DNA of 64,000 nucleotides, taken from assembly GCF_033096465.1 (NCBI RefSeq), contig NZ_AP028156.1, positions 3,180,501 through 3,244,500 on the forward strand, in the 5' to 3' direction. A program made the position numbers and the translations under genes. The DNA comes from Blautia luti. Its GTDB lineage: Bacteria; Bacillota; Clostridia; Lachnospirales; Lachnospiraceae. The notes beneath the pieces are model-generated. The model searched no databases, was not told the origin of the DNA, and was given only the letters and a program-made list of their open reading frames with translations. Positions 1 to 8,468 of the stretch are shown here, one piece after another; position 1 is the stretch's first letter; the number at the start of each line of letters is the position of its first letter.

Positions 1-1217
1 TCAACGGTTTCCGGAATGATCACCTCTTTCAGGTTTTCGCAGTCTCTGAAACTTCCTCTGCCGATTGATTTTATGTTATCAAAAGAAAATGACGTTAAAT
101 TTTTACATCCTGCAAATGCTGCACTCGGAATCTCTGTAACTCCTTCCATCGTAACTTTAGCTATACCTGAATCAGCGAAGATTCCTCCACCAATAGAAGT
201 AATTTTCGCCGGAAGCACTATTTCTTTTAAGGATTTACATCCTCTGAAGGCAGCCTCTCCAATACGTTCCACCTTTCCCTCTTCTATATTCACCTCAGAA
301 AGATTTTCACAGCCATCAAAAACTTCCTGTCCGATCAGTGTTACCTCTGAACCAATTGTAACTTTTTCCAGCTCTTTCATTTCCACGAAATCACTTCCGA
401 TCATAGAATATCCTTCTTTGATCTCACCAAAATCACCTTTGGTCACAATAAGTTCCTTCGTAGTTCCTCCTTCAAACATTCCTTTCTTATATTCACAGAG
501 AAAAGTCAGTTTCTGAACTGCCGCATCTTCAAATACAACAGTTCCAATTTCCTGAAGTGATTCGGGAAATACAATATTTTCAAGACTCTTACAACCAGCA
601 AATGCGTCATCCCTTAAAGTCAGAAGATTCTCTGTAAAAACAAACCCTTTAAAAGCAGTACATCCAGAAAAAGCAGCATACCCTATGTACCTGATCGTTT
701 CTGTTCCTTCTATACTTTCCAATGCACTGCAGCCTTCAAATGCCTGACTTTCAATGCTTGTAATATTTCCTGTTCCTTCTATTGTTTTCAGTCCGGAGCA
801 ATCTCGAAAGGCTTCACTTTCAATTTCCACTGTACATCCATTCAGGACTACTTTTTGTAATTCTGTATGATTTTTAAACACATCATAATTTATCTTCGTA
901 ACATTCTGTGGAATTGTAACCTCTGATGCTGTTCCATTATATTCCACCAGAACTCCATTGTTTATAACAAAATCTTCCAGATTCGTAGCACCGACAGCTT
1001 CTTCTCCATTTTCATCCTGAACATCCGGTACATTCTCATTGTCGGAAATTATTTCCTTCTCTTCATCCACATTCCCCTGTATTGCATCCGTAAATTTCTC
1101 TCCAGCTGCAAATTCATTACCGTCTGAGAATTCTCCTGCATGTGCAGGGACTGTGGCGATTACTGCGGCCATTACCAAGCCGGCCATTAATCCTGGTATT
1201 TTCAAATTCTTTTTCAT
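1..1217 (-). CDS. BspA-type leucine-rich repeat surface protein, 5' part only
   Basis: The frame is open from an ATG at 1217 to the window edge, so about 405 N-terminal residues are visible and the C-terminus is missing. A TCAGGAGGAAAC ribosome site precedes the start. The N-terminus is a signal peptide (MKKNLKIPGLMAG, hydrophobic core, AHA cleavage region), followed by an acidic spacer (EEKEIISDNENVPDVQDENG) and then LRR_5 repeats of about 23 residues of the form DCENLKEVIIPETV. Such proteins are exported and often bind host or microbial ligands; the ligand here is unknown. Cell-wall anchoring cannot be judged because the 3' end is outside the window. A second LRR protein lies at 42570-44306. 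Confidence 0.85.
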   Translation of the reverse strand, partial: MKKNLKIPGLMAGLVMAAVIATVPAHAGEFSDGNEFAAGEKFTDAIQGNVDEEKEIISDNENVPDVQDENGEEAVGATNLEDFVINNGVLVEYNGTASEVTIPQNVTKINYDVFKNHTELQKVVLNGCTVEIESEAFRDCSGLKTIEGTGNITSIESQAFEGCSALESIEGTETIRYIGYAAFSGCTAFKGFVFTENLLTLRDDAFAGCKSLENIVFPESLQEIGTVVFEDAAVQKLTFLCEYKKGMFEGGTTKELIVTKGDFGEIKEGYSMIGSDFVEMKELEKVTIGSEVTLIGQEVFDGCENLSEVNIEEGKVERIGEAAFRGCKSLKEIVLPAKITSIGGGIFADSGIAKVTMEGVTEIPSAAFAGCKNLTSFSFDNIKSIGRGSFRDCENLKEVIIPETV

Positions 1218-1374
1218 GCCGTTTCCTCCTGAATATGTATATTTTTGTAACTATTCAGCATTCTGCTATCCTGAAACATACAGGTCAGCTTCCACAACTA
1301 ACAGTTACTATTGATTTTATTTTATCATAGGATATCTTCTGCTGTCATTAGCATTTTCCTGCAAAAACAGGCCA

Positions 1375-1413
1375 AAAACAGGTGCGAAAGCCACAGCTGT
1401 CCGCACCTGTTTT
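1375..1413 (-). terminator. Rho-independent terminator of the small lipoprotein gene
   Basis: A 12-bp perfect inverted repeat (AAAACAGGTGCG / CGCACCTGTTTT) begins two bases after the stop codon at 1415-1417. On the minus strand it runs into TTTTTGG. Confidence 0.85.
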
Positions 1414-1414
1414 C

Positions 1415-1855
1415 CTATCTTCCTTCTGCTGCATTCCCCACAGCATCGCCCACATCTTCTACTGCATTGCCGACTCCGTCACCCAGATCCCGAACGCTGT
1501 TTCCCAGTTCTCCGGATACCGTGCCGTCGCCGTTGTTGTTTTCGTCGATTCCTGTGTCGTCCACAGCATTGTTGTCAGCAGCATTATCGTCTACAACTTC
1601 ATCATCAGTCATAGTTCCGTCGTCTGTTACCGCTTCATTGTTTGTGGCGTTATTATTTGTGCTGTCTGTCTTTTTATCTTTGGTCGTCTGATCCTCTGTT
1701 GTATCGTTGTCTGGTTCATTTTCGTCCGTCATAGTATTATCTTCTGTTTCCACTTCGTCTGCTGCGTTATTGTTATTATTTCCACAGGCAGTGAACATGC
1801 ATAATGTAACAACCAGGGCAGCACTCATGAAAAATCTTTTTGCATTTTTTCTCAT
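1415..1855 (-). CDS. Small acidic Asn/Asp-rich lipoprotein, function unknown
   Basis: 146 residues. The N-terminus (MRKNAKRFFMSAALVVTLCMFTACG) is a type II signal peptide with lipobox FTAC, so the mature protein should be lipid-anchored on the outer face of the membrane. The rest is low complexity: an Asn run, then Asp/Glu/Thr/Asn-rich sequence, then a C-terminal heptad-like stretch with repeated GDGVGNAVEDVGDAVGNA. No enzyme domain is recognisable. It has its own promoter-like sequence (1946-1973), an AAAAGGAGAC ribosome site and its own terminator, so it is probably monocistronic. The C-terminal repeats resemble small lipoproteins common in Lachnospiraceae. Confidence 0.8.
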   Translation of the reverse strand: MRKNAKRFFMSAALVVTLCMFTACGNNNNNAADEVETEDNTMTDENEPDNDTTEDQTTKDKKTDSTNNNATNNEAVTDDGTMTDDEVVDDNAADNNAVDDTGIDENNNGDGTVSGELGNSVRDLGDGVGNAVEDVGDAVGNAAEGR

Positions 1856-1945
1856 ATTTGTCTCCTTTTCTCCGGATCTGCTTCAGATATTCAGCTCATC
1901 TGTTTCTCCGGGATTTATATTGTATTATTAATATGTGCATAAAAA

Positions 1946-1973
1946 ATAATACTATTCTGGAAAAAAGTGTAAA
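1946..1973 (-). promoter_or_regulatory. Putative sigma-A promoter of the lipoprotein gene
   Basis: TTTACA, 16-bp spacer, TATTAT on the minus strand, about 90 bp upstream of the start at 1855. It abuts the dapB terminator. Confidence 0.5.
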
Positions 1974-2009
1974 AAAAGAATCCTGCCATTTTCAGACAGA
2001 ATTCTTTTT
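1973..2009 (-). terminator. Terminator of the ssb-cobO-dapA-dapB operon
   Basis: On the minus strand GAATTCTGTC pairs with GGCAGGATTC through two G-T wobbles and is followed by a run of seven T. It pairs properly only on this strand, which fits its place 30 bp after dapB. Confidence 0.8.
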
Positions 2010-2041
2010 ATATTAATTTTATATTCTTTTATTTCGATGTT

Positions 2042-2803
2042 CTATTTCGCACTGATCACGTCACTCATATCGTAACGTCCTGCCGGTTTACCTGCCAGGA
2101 ATTTCGCTGCTTCTACTGCGCCCTTGCCGAATACTGCCTTGGAATACGCAGTATGTTTGAACTCGATCACTTCATCCGGGCCTGCGAAGATCACTTCATG
2201 TTCTCCCACGATGGTGCCGCCGCGTACAGCAGAAATACCAATTTCCTTATCATCACGCATCTGGCGTCTCTGGCTGCGGTCATAAGTATAATGATACTGG
2301 TTATCCATAGCCTCATTCAAGCTGTCTGCCAGTGCCAGAGCTGTTCCGCTTGGTGCATCCAGTTTCAGACGATGATGTTTCTCTACGATCTCCATATCGA
2401 AACCTGCTGTCGCCAGAACCTTCGCTGCGTCCTGGATCAGTTTCAGGAGAGTATTGATACCCAGGGACATATTGGCTGATTTCAGAACAGCTACTTTCTT
2501 CGCTGTCTCTTCAACCTTCGCAAGCTGCTCCTCGCTTAATCCGGTAGTACATAAAACTACAGGAAGCTTACGTTCTGCACAGTAATCCAGAAGTGCATCT
2601 GTCGCTTTCGCAGAAGAGAAATCAATCAGAGCATCTGCTTCTACCTGACATTCCTTCATATCTGTGTAAACCGGATAGCTGTTTTTACCCTGGTCTGCTA
2701 CGTCAATGCCAGCTACGATCTCTGCATCCGGATCCTGAGCTACAAGTCCGGAGATCACCTGACCCATATGGCCATTACAGCCATGCATAATAATCTTTAC
2801 CAT
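2042..2803 (-). CDS. dapB: 4-hydroxy-tetrahydrodipicolinate reductase (DapB)
   Basis: 253 residues, the usual length. It reduces 4-hydroxy-tetrahydrodipicolinate with NAD(P)H in the diaminopimelate/lysine pathway, in the cytoplasm. The N-terminal Rossmann motif is HGCNGHMGQV (residues 7-16). The family signature with catalytic histidines and the substrate-binding lysine is EKHHRLKLDAPSGTA around residues 140-154. The ATG is preceded by GAGAGGAAATT. It follows dapA by 35 bp and is the last gene before the terminator at 1973-2009. Feeding both lysine and peptidoglycan synthesis, it should be essential or nearly so. Confidence 0.97.
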   Translation of the reverse strand: MVKIIMHGCNGHMGQVISGLVAQDPDAEIVAGIDVADQGKNSYPVYTDMKECQVEADALIDFSSAKATDALLDYCAERKLPVVLCTTGLSEEQLAKVEETAKKVAVLKSANMSLGINTLLKLIQDAAKVLATAGFDMEIVEKHHRLKLDAPSGTALALADSLNEAMDNQYHYTYDRSQRRQMRDDKEIGISAVRGGTIVGEHEVIFAGPDEVIEFKHTAYSKAVFGKGAVEAAKFLAGKPAGRYDMSDVISAK

Positions 2804-2838
2804 TTGTAATTTCCTCTCGAATTCCGTTATCCTGTTCC

Positions 2839-3732
2839 TTATGCCAGTTTAATGCCGAAGTCTTTCATGGCCTGTGCCAGAACTGCTTTATTTGCATCAT
2901 CCATCTCTGTCAGAGGCATACGAAGCGGTCCTACTTCCTTACCCATCAGGTTCAGGGCTGCTTTTACAGGGATCGGGTTTACTTCGCTGAATAATGCATG
3001 GATCAGCGGAATTGCTTTTAACTGGATCTCAGCTGCGCCCCTGGTATCTCCCTCCAGGAACTTCATAACCATATCATGAGTCTCCTTCGGAGCTACGTTG
3101 GAAAGTACGGAAATTACTCCAAGTCCGCCAAGTGAAAGGATTGGCAATACCTGGTCATCGTTTCCGGAATACAGCTCAATGCATCCGTCAGCCATGGACA
3201 TCATGGTTGCGATCTGAGACAGGTCACCGCTTGCAGCTTTGATACCTACGATATTCTTTACATTCTTTGCAAGTGCTACTGCAGTTGCAGGCTGGATATT
3301 ACATCCCGTACGGCTTGGTACATTGTACATGATGATCGGAGTTTCCGGAACTGCCTCTGCGATAGCTGTATAATGAGCGATCAGGCCTTTCTGTGTTGCC
3401 TTATTATAGTAAGGAGTAACGATCAGAAGGGCATCTGCACCATAGGAAGCTGCCTCCTTTGACATCATGATCGCAGTTTCTGTACAATTGGAACCTGTAC
3501 CTGCGATAACCGGGACACGTTTGTTTACCTTATCAATGGCGAATTTGATCGTCTTAAGGTGTTCTCCGTGTGTCATTGTAGATGATTCTCCTGTTGTTCC
3601 GCAAATGATGATCGCATCTGTACTGTTTGCGATCTGATACTCCAAAAGCTCTTCGAGCTTATCATAGTTTACCTTTCCATCCTCATACATAGGGGTTACG
3701 ATCGCAACGCCCGCACCTTTAAAAATTGCCAT
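2839..3732 (-). CDS. dapA: 4-hydroxy-tetrahydrodipicolinate synthase (DapA)
   Basis: 297 residues from the ATG at 3732. This start is chosen because AAAGGAGGAGAGCAA lies just upstream; a longer frame upstream would overlap cobO. It condenses pyruvate with aspartate semialdehyde. Visible active-site elements are GTTGES (residues 45-50), Tyr136 in MYNVPSRTG with Arg141, and the Schiff-base Lys165 in VGIKAASGDL. It lies 13 bp downstream of cobO and 35 bp upstream of dapB, so the three are very likely cotranscribed. No lysine riboswitch was recognised upstream. Confidence 0.97.
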   Translation of the reverse strand: MAIFKGAGVAIVTPMYEDGKVNYDKLEELLEYQIANSTDAIIICGTTGESSTMTHGEHLKTIKFAIDKVNKRVPVIAGTGSNCTETAIMMSKEAASYGADALLIVTPYYNKATQKGLIAHYTAIAEAVPETPIIMYNVPSRTGCNIQPATAVALAKNVKNIVGIKAASGDLSQIATMMSMADGCIELYSGNDDQVLPILSLGGLGVISVLSNVAPKETHDMVMKFLEGDTRGAAEIQLKAIPLIHALFSEVNPIPVKAALNLMGKEVGPLRMPLTEMDDANKAVLAQAMKDFGIKLA

Positions 3733-3745
3733 TTGCTCTCCTCCT

Positions 3746-4261
3746 TTATTCTTCTGTAACTTTCTGATCAGCAATTAATTCTGTCGTCAGTGTGGTAATA
3801 CTGTCTGCATATTTACGCAGACTGTCAGGCAGAGTCCTTCCTGTGAGCAGAATGTGCATACTCTCATCCTTCATCTTCAGGATCTCACCGATAGCCTCTT
3901 CCGTAGTAATTCCATAATCCAGAAGCCCGAGGATCTCATCCAGCAGCAGGAAGTCACATTCCTGTGTAGCGATCACTTTACGCGCGAAATTCAGCGCATT
4001 CAAAATATTCGTCTTCTCCTCAGCCTTCTCCTGGTCATTGAGCTCTTCATAGCATTGTTCCATTTTCTCGAAACGGAAGATCTTAATGTCCAGATTGTCC
4101 AATTCCTCCAGAAAATCCAGCTCTCTGCGCTCTTTTCCTTTCAGAAACTGAATGATGATAACGCTTTTACCCTTTGCCGAAGCTTTCAGGCACTGACCGA
4201 TGGCCAGAGTAGTTTTACCCTTTCCACTTCCACAGTAAACCTCTGTAAATTCTTTTTCCAT
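3746..4261 (-). CDS. cobO: Cob(I)alamin/cob(I)yrinate adenosyltransferase, CobO/BtuR type
   Basis: 171 residues from ATG 4261. A TTG three codons upstream is also in frame, but it sits directly on the AGAGGAA ribosome site, so the ATG fits better. The family transfers the adenosyl group of ATP to the corrinoid cobalt. The P-loop is GSGKGKTT (residues 11-18), and a Walker-B-like LLLDEI lies near residue 110. The rest of cobalamin synthesis is not nearby, so this may serve salvage for B12-dependent enzymes. Its place directly before dapA is odd functionally, but the 13-bp gap indicates an operon. Confidence 0.93.
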   Translation of the reverse strand: MEKEFTEVYCGSGKGKTTLAIGQCLKASAKGKSVIIIQFLKGKERRELDFLEELDNLDIKIFRFEKMEQCYEELNDQEKAEEKTNILNALNFARKVIATQECDFLLLDEILGLLDYGITTEEAIGEILKMKDESMHILLTGRTLPDSLRKYADSITTLTTELIADQKVTEE

Positions 4262-4358
4262 AACAAACAATTCCTCTGAAATTGTACCTTCTTTTTTCTT
4301 TTCGAATATGCTTATATTACCTCAGTTTCAAAAGAAATGCAAGCAATTCTGTTTTACA

Positions 4359-4985
4359 CTATTCCATATACTCCAGCTTGCTTACAGAAACCTCATAAGC
4401 GACCCTTTTCTCTGTTTCATTTTCCCCGGTTCTTTTTATATATTCCCTGCTCTGAATCCTGCCCCAGATCAAAACATGCCCGCCCACTTCGAAAGCGGAA
4501 GCATAGCGTGCATTTCTTCCCCAGCAGATGCAGGGTATGTAGTCCGATTTTCCATAAGGTCTGTTTACTGCCAGAAGCAGATCTGCGATTTCCCTTCCAA
4601 GAGGTGTCTTACGATATACCGGCGGTTTGCAGATAAATCCGTCCAGAAATATCTGGTTCACCGGAATGGTTTCATCCTCTTCCTCAACGAATTTCAGTTC
4701 CCTGGTAAATACAGAAAGCACCAGGCGGTTATGCTTTTCCTCATGTCTGTTATAGGAACGGAACTGTCCGTGGATCTCCACGTATTCCCCTATGTAATCC
4801 TGTGTCACATCCACCAGACGTTCCGATACCATCACTGGTATTCTGTCTTCTGACTCACTGAGCCGCTTTACCAGAAGCTCTGTCATGTAAAATCCTTCGC
4901 CGAATACCTGGTGGCTGAATGTGAATCCAGCTGCAATTTTTCCCATCATAGATACCTGATTGTTTTCAATAATTTTATCTGCCAT
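4359..4985 (-). CDS. SSB-like protein with two tandem OB folds
   Basis: 208 residues from ATG 4985, chosen for GAAGGAGAACCACATT just upstream; the frame continues further 5' but without a ribosome site. Residues about 6-105 form one OB-like unit. Residues about 115-208 form a second with SSB hallmarks: FLDGFICKPPVYRKTPLGRE, LLLAVNRPYGKSDYIPC and GGHVLIWGRIQSREY. Classical SSB has one OB fold and an acidic DDDIPF-type tail; here there are two units and no such tail. It may therefore be a specialised ssDNA-binding or PriB-like replication protein. It heads the cobO-dapA-dapB transcription unit and is divergent from typA. Confidence 0.8.
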   Translation of the reverse strand: MADKIIENNQVSMMGKIAAGFTFSHQVFGEGFYMTELLVKRLSESEDRIPVMVSERLVDVTQDYIGEYVEIHGQFRSYNRHEEKHNRLVLSVFTRELKFVEEEDETIPVNQIFLDGFICKPPVYRKTPLGREIADLLLAVNRPYGKSDYIPCICWGRNARYASAFEVGGHVLIWGRIQSREYIKRTGENETEKRVAYEVSVSKLEYME

Positions 4986-5129
4986 AATGTGGTTCTCCTT
5001 CCTCGCAGGACAGATATCCGTCAGTTTTCTCTGCACGGTCATGCCCTGGTGTACCTTGTCTTGTTCTATAAAAGATATGTACAGACACTCCTGTTTAGAA
5101 CCAAAATTTAAAAAAATTATTTTAATACC

Positions 5130-5157
5130 TTGTAATCTGCTGAAAATGTGGTAAACT
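5130..5157 (+). promoter_or_regulatory. Putative promoter of typA
   Basis: TTGTAA, 16-bp spacer, TAAACT, with a TGG extension just before the -10. It predicts a leader of roughly 110 nt before the typA start. Confidence 0.55.
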
Positions 5158-5201
5158 TGAACTTCGGATAACTGTAAATGAGAAAACACATTAATATAGA
5201 A

Positions 5202-5235
5202 GAATTGCAGATGCCTTCCGGCAACGGTGCAATTC
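5202..5235 (+). promoter_or_regulatory. Structured leader hairpin upstream of typA
   Basis: GAATTGCA pairs perfectly with TGCAATTC and encloses a second hairpin TGCC-TTCC-GGCA. It lies in the predicted typA 5' UTR, 42 bp before the start codon. No known riboswitch class was recognised. Confidence 0.5.
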
Positions 5236-5276
5236 ACAGATATCATTGTATAGAACTAAGGAAAGGAACTTATTTT

Positions 5277-7109
5277 ATGAGAACAAAACGCGAAGACGTA
5301 CGTAACGTAGCCATTATCGCACACGTTGACCATGGCAAAACAACTCTGGTTGACCAGCTTCTGAAACAGAGTGGTGTATTCCGTGAGAACCAGGAGGTTC
5401 AGGAACGTGTCATGGACTCCAATGACATCGAACGTGAACGTGGTATCACTATTTTATCCAAGAACACAGCCATTCATTACAAAGATACAAAGATCAACAT
5501 CATCGACACACCAGGACATGCTGATTTCGGCGGCGAAGTAGAACGTGTACTTAAGATGGTAGACGGTGTTATTCTTCTCGTTGATGCTTTCGAAGGTGCT
5601 ATGCCTCAGACTAAATTCGTTCTTAAGAAAGCCCTTGAACTTGATCTCCATGTAATCGTATGTATCAACAAGATCGACCGTCCGGAGGCTCGTCCTGACG
5701 AGGTTGTAGATGAAGTTCTGGAACTTCTTATGGACCTTGGTGCTTCTGATGAGCAGCTTGACTGTCCGTTCCTGTATGCTTCTGCCAAAGCAGGACATGC
5801 TGTGATCGACTTAAATGATACTCCTAAGGATATGGCTCCGCTGTTTGACGCTATCCTGAAATATATCCCGGCTCCGGAGGGAGATCCTGATGCAGATACT
5901 CAGGTTCTGATCAGTACCATTGACTACAACGAATATGTTGGACGTATCGGTGTAGGTAAAGTTGAGAATGGTAAAATTGCAGTGAATCAGGAACTGACTC
6001 TGTTAAACCATCATGATCTGGACAAACGTAAGAAAGTTAAGATCAGCAAGCTCTATGAGTTTGACGGTCTGAACAAAGTTGAAGTGAAAGAAGCTACTAT
6101 TGGTTCTATCGTTGCTATTTCCGGTATCGCAGATATCCACATCGGTGATACCCTCTGCGGTGGAGAGAACCCGGAGGCTATTCCTTTCCAGAAGATTTCC
6201 GAGCCTACCATTGCCATGAACTTCATTGTAAATGACAGTCCGCTGGCTGGTCAGGAAGGTAAATACATCACATCCCGTCATCTTCGTGACCGTCTCTACC
6301 GTGAGCTGAATACAGACGTCAGCCTTCGTGTAGAAGATACTGAGACAACAGAAGCATTTAAAGTTTCCGGACGTGGAGAACTTCATCTGTCTGTCCTGAT
6401 CGAGAACATGAGACGTGAAGGTTATGAATTCGCAGTAAGTAAACCAGAAGTTCTGTATAAGACAGACGAACGTGGCAAGAAGCTTGAACCTATGGAAATC
6501 GCTTATGTAGATGTTCCGGAGGAATTCTCCGGTACTGTGATCCAGAAGCTCAGCGAACGTAAAGGTGAGCTGCAGGGTATGAGCACTGCCAGCGATGGCA
6601 CTGTACGTCTGGAGTTCCACATTCCTTCCCGTGGACTGATCGGATTCCGTGGTGAATTCCTTACATCCACAAAAGGTACCGGTATCATCAATACTATGTT
6701 TGACGGCTATGCACCTTATAAGGGAGATTTCCAGTACAGAAAACAGGGATCTCTCATCGCATTTGAAGCTGGTGAAGCTGTTACTTATGGTCTGTTCGCA
6801 GCTCAGGAGCGTGGTACTCTGTTTATCGGACCTGGCGCTAAAGTTTACAGCGGTATGGTTATCGGTCAGAATGGTAAAGCTGAAGATATCGAACTGAATG
6901 TATGCAAGACCAAACATCTGACCAACACACGTTCTTCTTCCGCTGATGATGCACTGAAACTGACACCGCCAAGAATCCTCAGTCTGGAGCAGGCAATCGA
7001 CTTCATCGACCAGGATGAACTTCTGGAGGTTACACCGGAGTCTCTCCGTATCCGTAAGAGACTGCTGGATTCCAGAGAACGTAAGAGAGCAGCTTTCAGA
7101 AAAGCCTGA
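5277..7109 (+). CDS. typA: Ribosome-associated GTPase TypA/BipA
   Basis: 610 residues from ATG 5277 (GGAAAGGAACTTATTTT upstream); the frame is open further 5' but that part lies in the leader. TypA is a translational GTPase that binds the ribosome and helps 50S assembly under stress or cold. G1 is AHVDHGKTT (about residues 15-23), the switch region is RERGITI, G3 is [15 protein letters not shown], and G4 is NKIDR. EF-G-like domains II-III follow, then a TypA-specific C-terminus with [12 protein letters not shown]. It is the only plus-strand gene in the first 15 kb. Its codon use is regular, as in a highly expressed gene. Confidence 0.97.
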   Translation: MRTKREDVRNVAIIAHVDHGKTTLVDQLLKQSGVFRENQEVQERVMDSNDIERERGITILSKNTAIHYKDTKINIIDTPGHADFGGEVERVLKMVDGVILLVDAFEGAMPQTKFVLKKALELDLHVIVCINKIDRPEARPDEVVDEVLELLMDLGASDEQLDCPFLYASAKAGHAVIDLNDTPKDMAPLFDAILKYIPAPEGDPDADTQVLISTIDYNEYVGRIGVGKVENGKIAVNQELTLLNHHDLDKRKKVKISKLYEFDGLNKVEVKEATIGSIVAISGIADIHIGDTLCGGENPEAIPFQKISEPTIAMNFIVNDSPLAGQEGKYITSRHLRDRLYRELNTDVSLRVEDTETTEAFKVSGRGELHLSVLIENMRREGYEFAVSKPEVLYKTDERGKKLEPMEIAYVDVPEEFSGTVIQKLSERKGELQGMSTASDGTVRLEFHIPSRGLIGFRGEFLTSTKGTGIINTMFDGYAPYKGDFQYRKQGSLIAFEAGEAVTYGLFAAQERGTLFIGPGAKVYSGMVIGQNGKAEDIELNVCKTKHLTNTRSSSADDALKLTPPRILSLEQAIDFIDQDELLEVTPESLRIRKRLLDSRERKRAAFRKA

Positions 7110-7125
7110 AAATAAAATAATATCC

Positions 7126-7212
7126 GTAACTGTTCCGTGTTGCACAGCATGCCGGACAGTTACCTGAACTTAAAGGGAGTGTGAAAAAACTTATGTTTTT
7201 TCACACTCCCTT
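7126..7212. terminator. Double hairpin between typA and the aldolase gene
   Basis: First hairpin: GTAACTGTTCCG with CGGACAGTTAC (7126-7163). Second: a perfect 18-bp inverted repeat with four-base loop TTAT (7173-7212), whose arms contain GGGAGTGTG and six A/T. Together they probably end typA transcription and, through the T-rich arm, could act on both strands. Confidence 0.7.
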
Positions 7213-7220
7213 AGTCAATT

Positions 7221-7239
7221 GGATAAAATCATCCGCTTT
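7221..7239. repeat. Short dispersed repeat, copy 1
   Basis: GGATAAAATCATCCGCTTT is identical to 10095-10113. It contains the small palindrome GGAT/ATCC and lies 3' of a minus-strand gene in both places. Copy 1 is part of a larger hairpin with GCTTGCC/GGCAAGC downstream of the aldolase gene. Confidence 0.5.
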
Positions 7240-7279
7240 GCTGCTTGCCTGGTTTGAGGCAAGCGGATATTTTATTATA

Positions 7280-8368
7280 TCACTTCTTACTGCGGTATGC
7301 TTCTGCTTCCCAATGTGTGATAAAGTATGTAATATCATCTGTCATGTGAAGCGGTCCGCCAAAGCTTTCTGCATATACTGCAAGCTTGATGGCATCTTTT
7401 ACAAGAAGCTGTGCTTTTGCAGCTTTTCCCTTATCATCTTCCATAATAAAGGCGCCAACTCCCTGTACCAGGATCAGTCTTGGCTCTTTGTCATTCTCTG
7501 CCATAAATTCATCCAGTGCTGCTTTTGCCTGATCAATATCCTCTACAAATAACGGATATGGTCCACAGTATACAATGTGATCCGGTGTAAATGGTTTCAG
7601 AAGCGGTGCAGCCGCTGCCTTATCTTTTACGAAGTTATCAGCTTCTGCTGCAGGTACAACTTCTACCGCATGTCCCAGTAACCGGGAAAGCTTCTCTGCT
7701 GCCTGCTCTTTTTCAGGTGTAACCGCATCACTGACATCAGCAGTTCTCTTTACCTGTTTCTCTAATTTACTGATCACTCCGTCAAATAATACTCCAATTT
7801 CCTCTACAGTATTTGCTGCAACGAAAATTCCGTGATTCTGGAGCAAAAGAACCTGAACATCTTTTCCGGATTCTTCTTTATAAGCATTCATTTTCTCATA
7901 ACAGATACGTGCAAGTGTATAGCCGGGTTTGCAGATATCAATCCAGAGTACATCTTTTCCAAGAAGCTGTTCACTGAGTTCCTTTGCCCCTTTTCCGCAG
8001 GTCAGTCCGTTGACAAGTGTAGGATGAACATGCAGTACATATGTGTAGGCAAATAAGTTATGGAGCAATGCTTCCACACTTGGACGTTTTGTTTTGTCAG
8101 CATCTGTTACTGCAGCCATAACATCTGCAAGATACAGTGATTCACGTTTGACATCATCTTCAGGATAATCTGTTTTCATGATCTCATTCAAGCGTGCTCT
8201 GCTCATTTCCACAAATTCCTCTGCCTTGATTGTGGCAAGCTGTGTACCGGAGCCTTTTACATACAATGTGGTGTCGTCTTTTACTGAAGTATTACCACCG
8301 CCTGCAAGAACATAAGCAGGGTTACTTCCATAAGTATTTGACATCTTTACTAGGGTTGAAAGATCCAT
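7280..8368 (-). CDS. Class II aldolase/adducin-domain protein
   Basis: 362 residues from ATG 8368, chosen for the upstream GGGAGGAATTTTAACT. The family contains zinc-dependent sugar-phosphate aldolases (fuculose-, rhamnulose- or ribulose-phosphate). N-terminal AGGGNTSVKD and GTQLATI are substrate-binding motifs. HVHPTLVNGLTCG carries the two zinc histidines, and LLLQNHGIFVA the third metal-site histidine. It resembles the N-terminal half of RhaD/YuxG-type two-domain proteins, but the dehydrogenase half is absent. The C-terminal 130 residues are an extra segment beyond the roughly 215-residue simple aldolases. The substrate cannot be read from sequence. cls lies immediately upstream. Confidence 0.88.
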   Translation of the reverse strand: MDLSTLVKMSNTYGSNPAYVLAGGGNTSVKDDTTLYVKGSGTQLATIKAEEFVEMSRARLNEIMKTDYPEDDVKRESLYLADVMAAVTDADKTKRPSVEALLHNLFAYTYVLHVHPTLVNGLTCGKGAKELSEQLLGKDVLWIDICKPGYTLARICYEKMNAYKEESGKDVQVLLLQNHGIFVAANTVEEIGVLFDGVISKLEKQVKRTADVSDAVTPEKEQAAEKLSRLLGHAVEVVPAAEADNFVKDKAAAAPLLKPFTPDHIVYCGPYPLFVEDIDQAKAALDEFMAENDKEPRLILVQGVGAFIMEDDKGKAAKAQLLVKDAIKLAVYAESFGGPLHMTDDITYFITHWEAEAYRSKK

Positions 8369-8468
8369 AGTTAAAATTCCTCCCGTATTTATAATAGTTT
8401 TGCTGTTCCCCATTCCATTGTACACGATATCCTGCTTTTTTCCAAGTGTTATGGAGTAAACAGTAACG

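Noticed and set aside
3733..3774. Longer DapA start at 3774
   Set aside because: It would overlap cobO and lacks a ribosome site; AAAGGAGGAGAGCAA points to the ATG at 3732.
2042..5276. Lysine or cobalamin riboswitch for the cobO-dapA-dapB operon
   Set aside because: The leaders and gaps in this interval show no recognisable L-box or B12-box motifs.
6003..7145. Long minus-strand frame (380 codons) opposite typA
   Set aside because: It is antisense to a highly conserved, codon-biased gene, shows no domain and has no ribosome site; a shadow frame.
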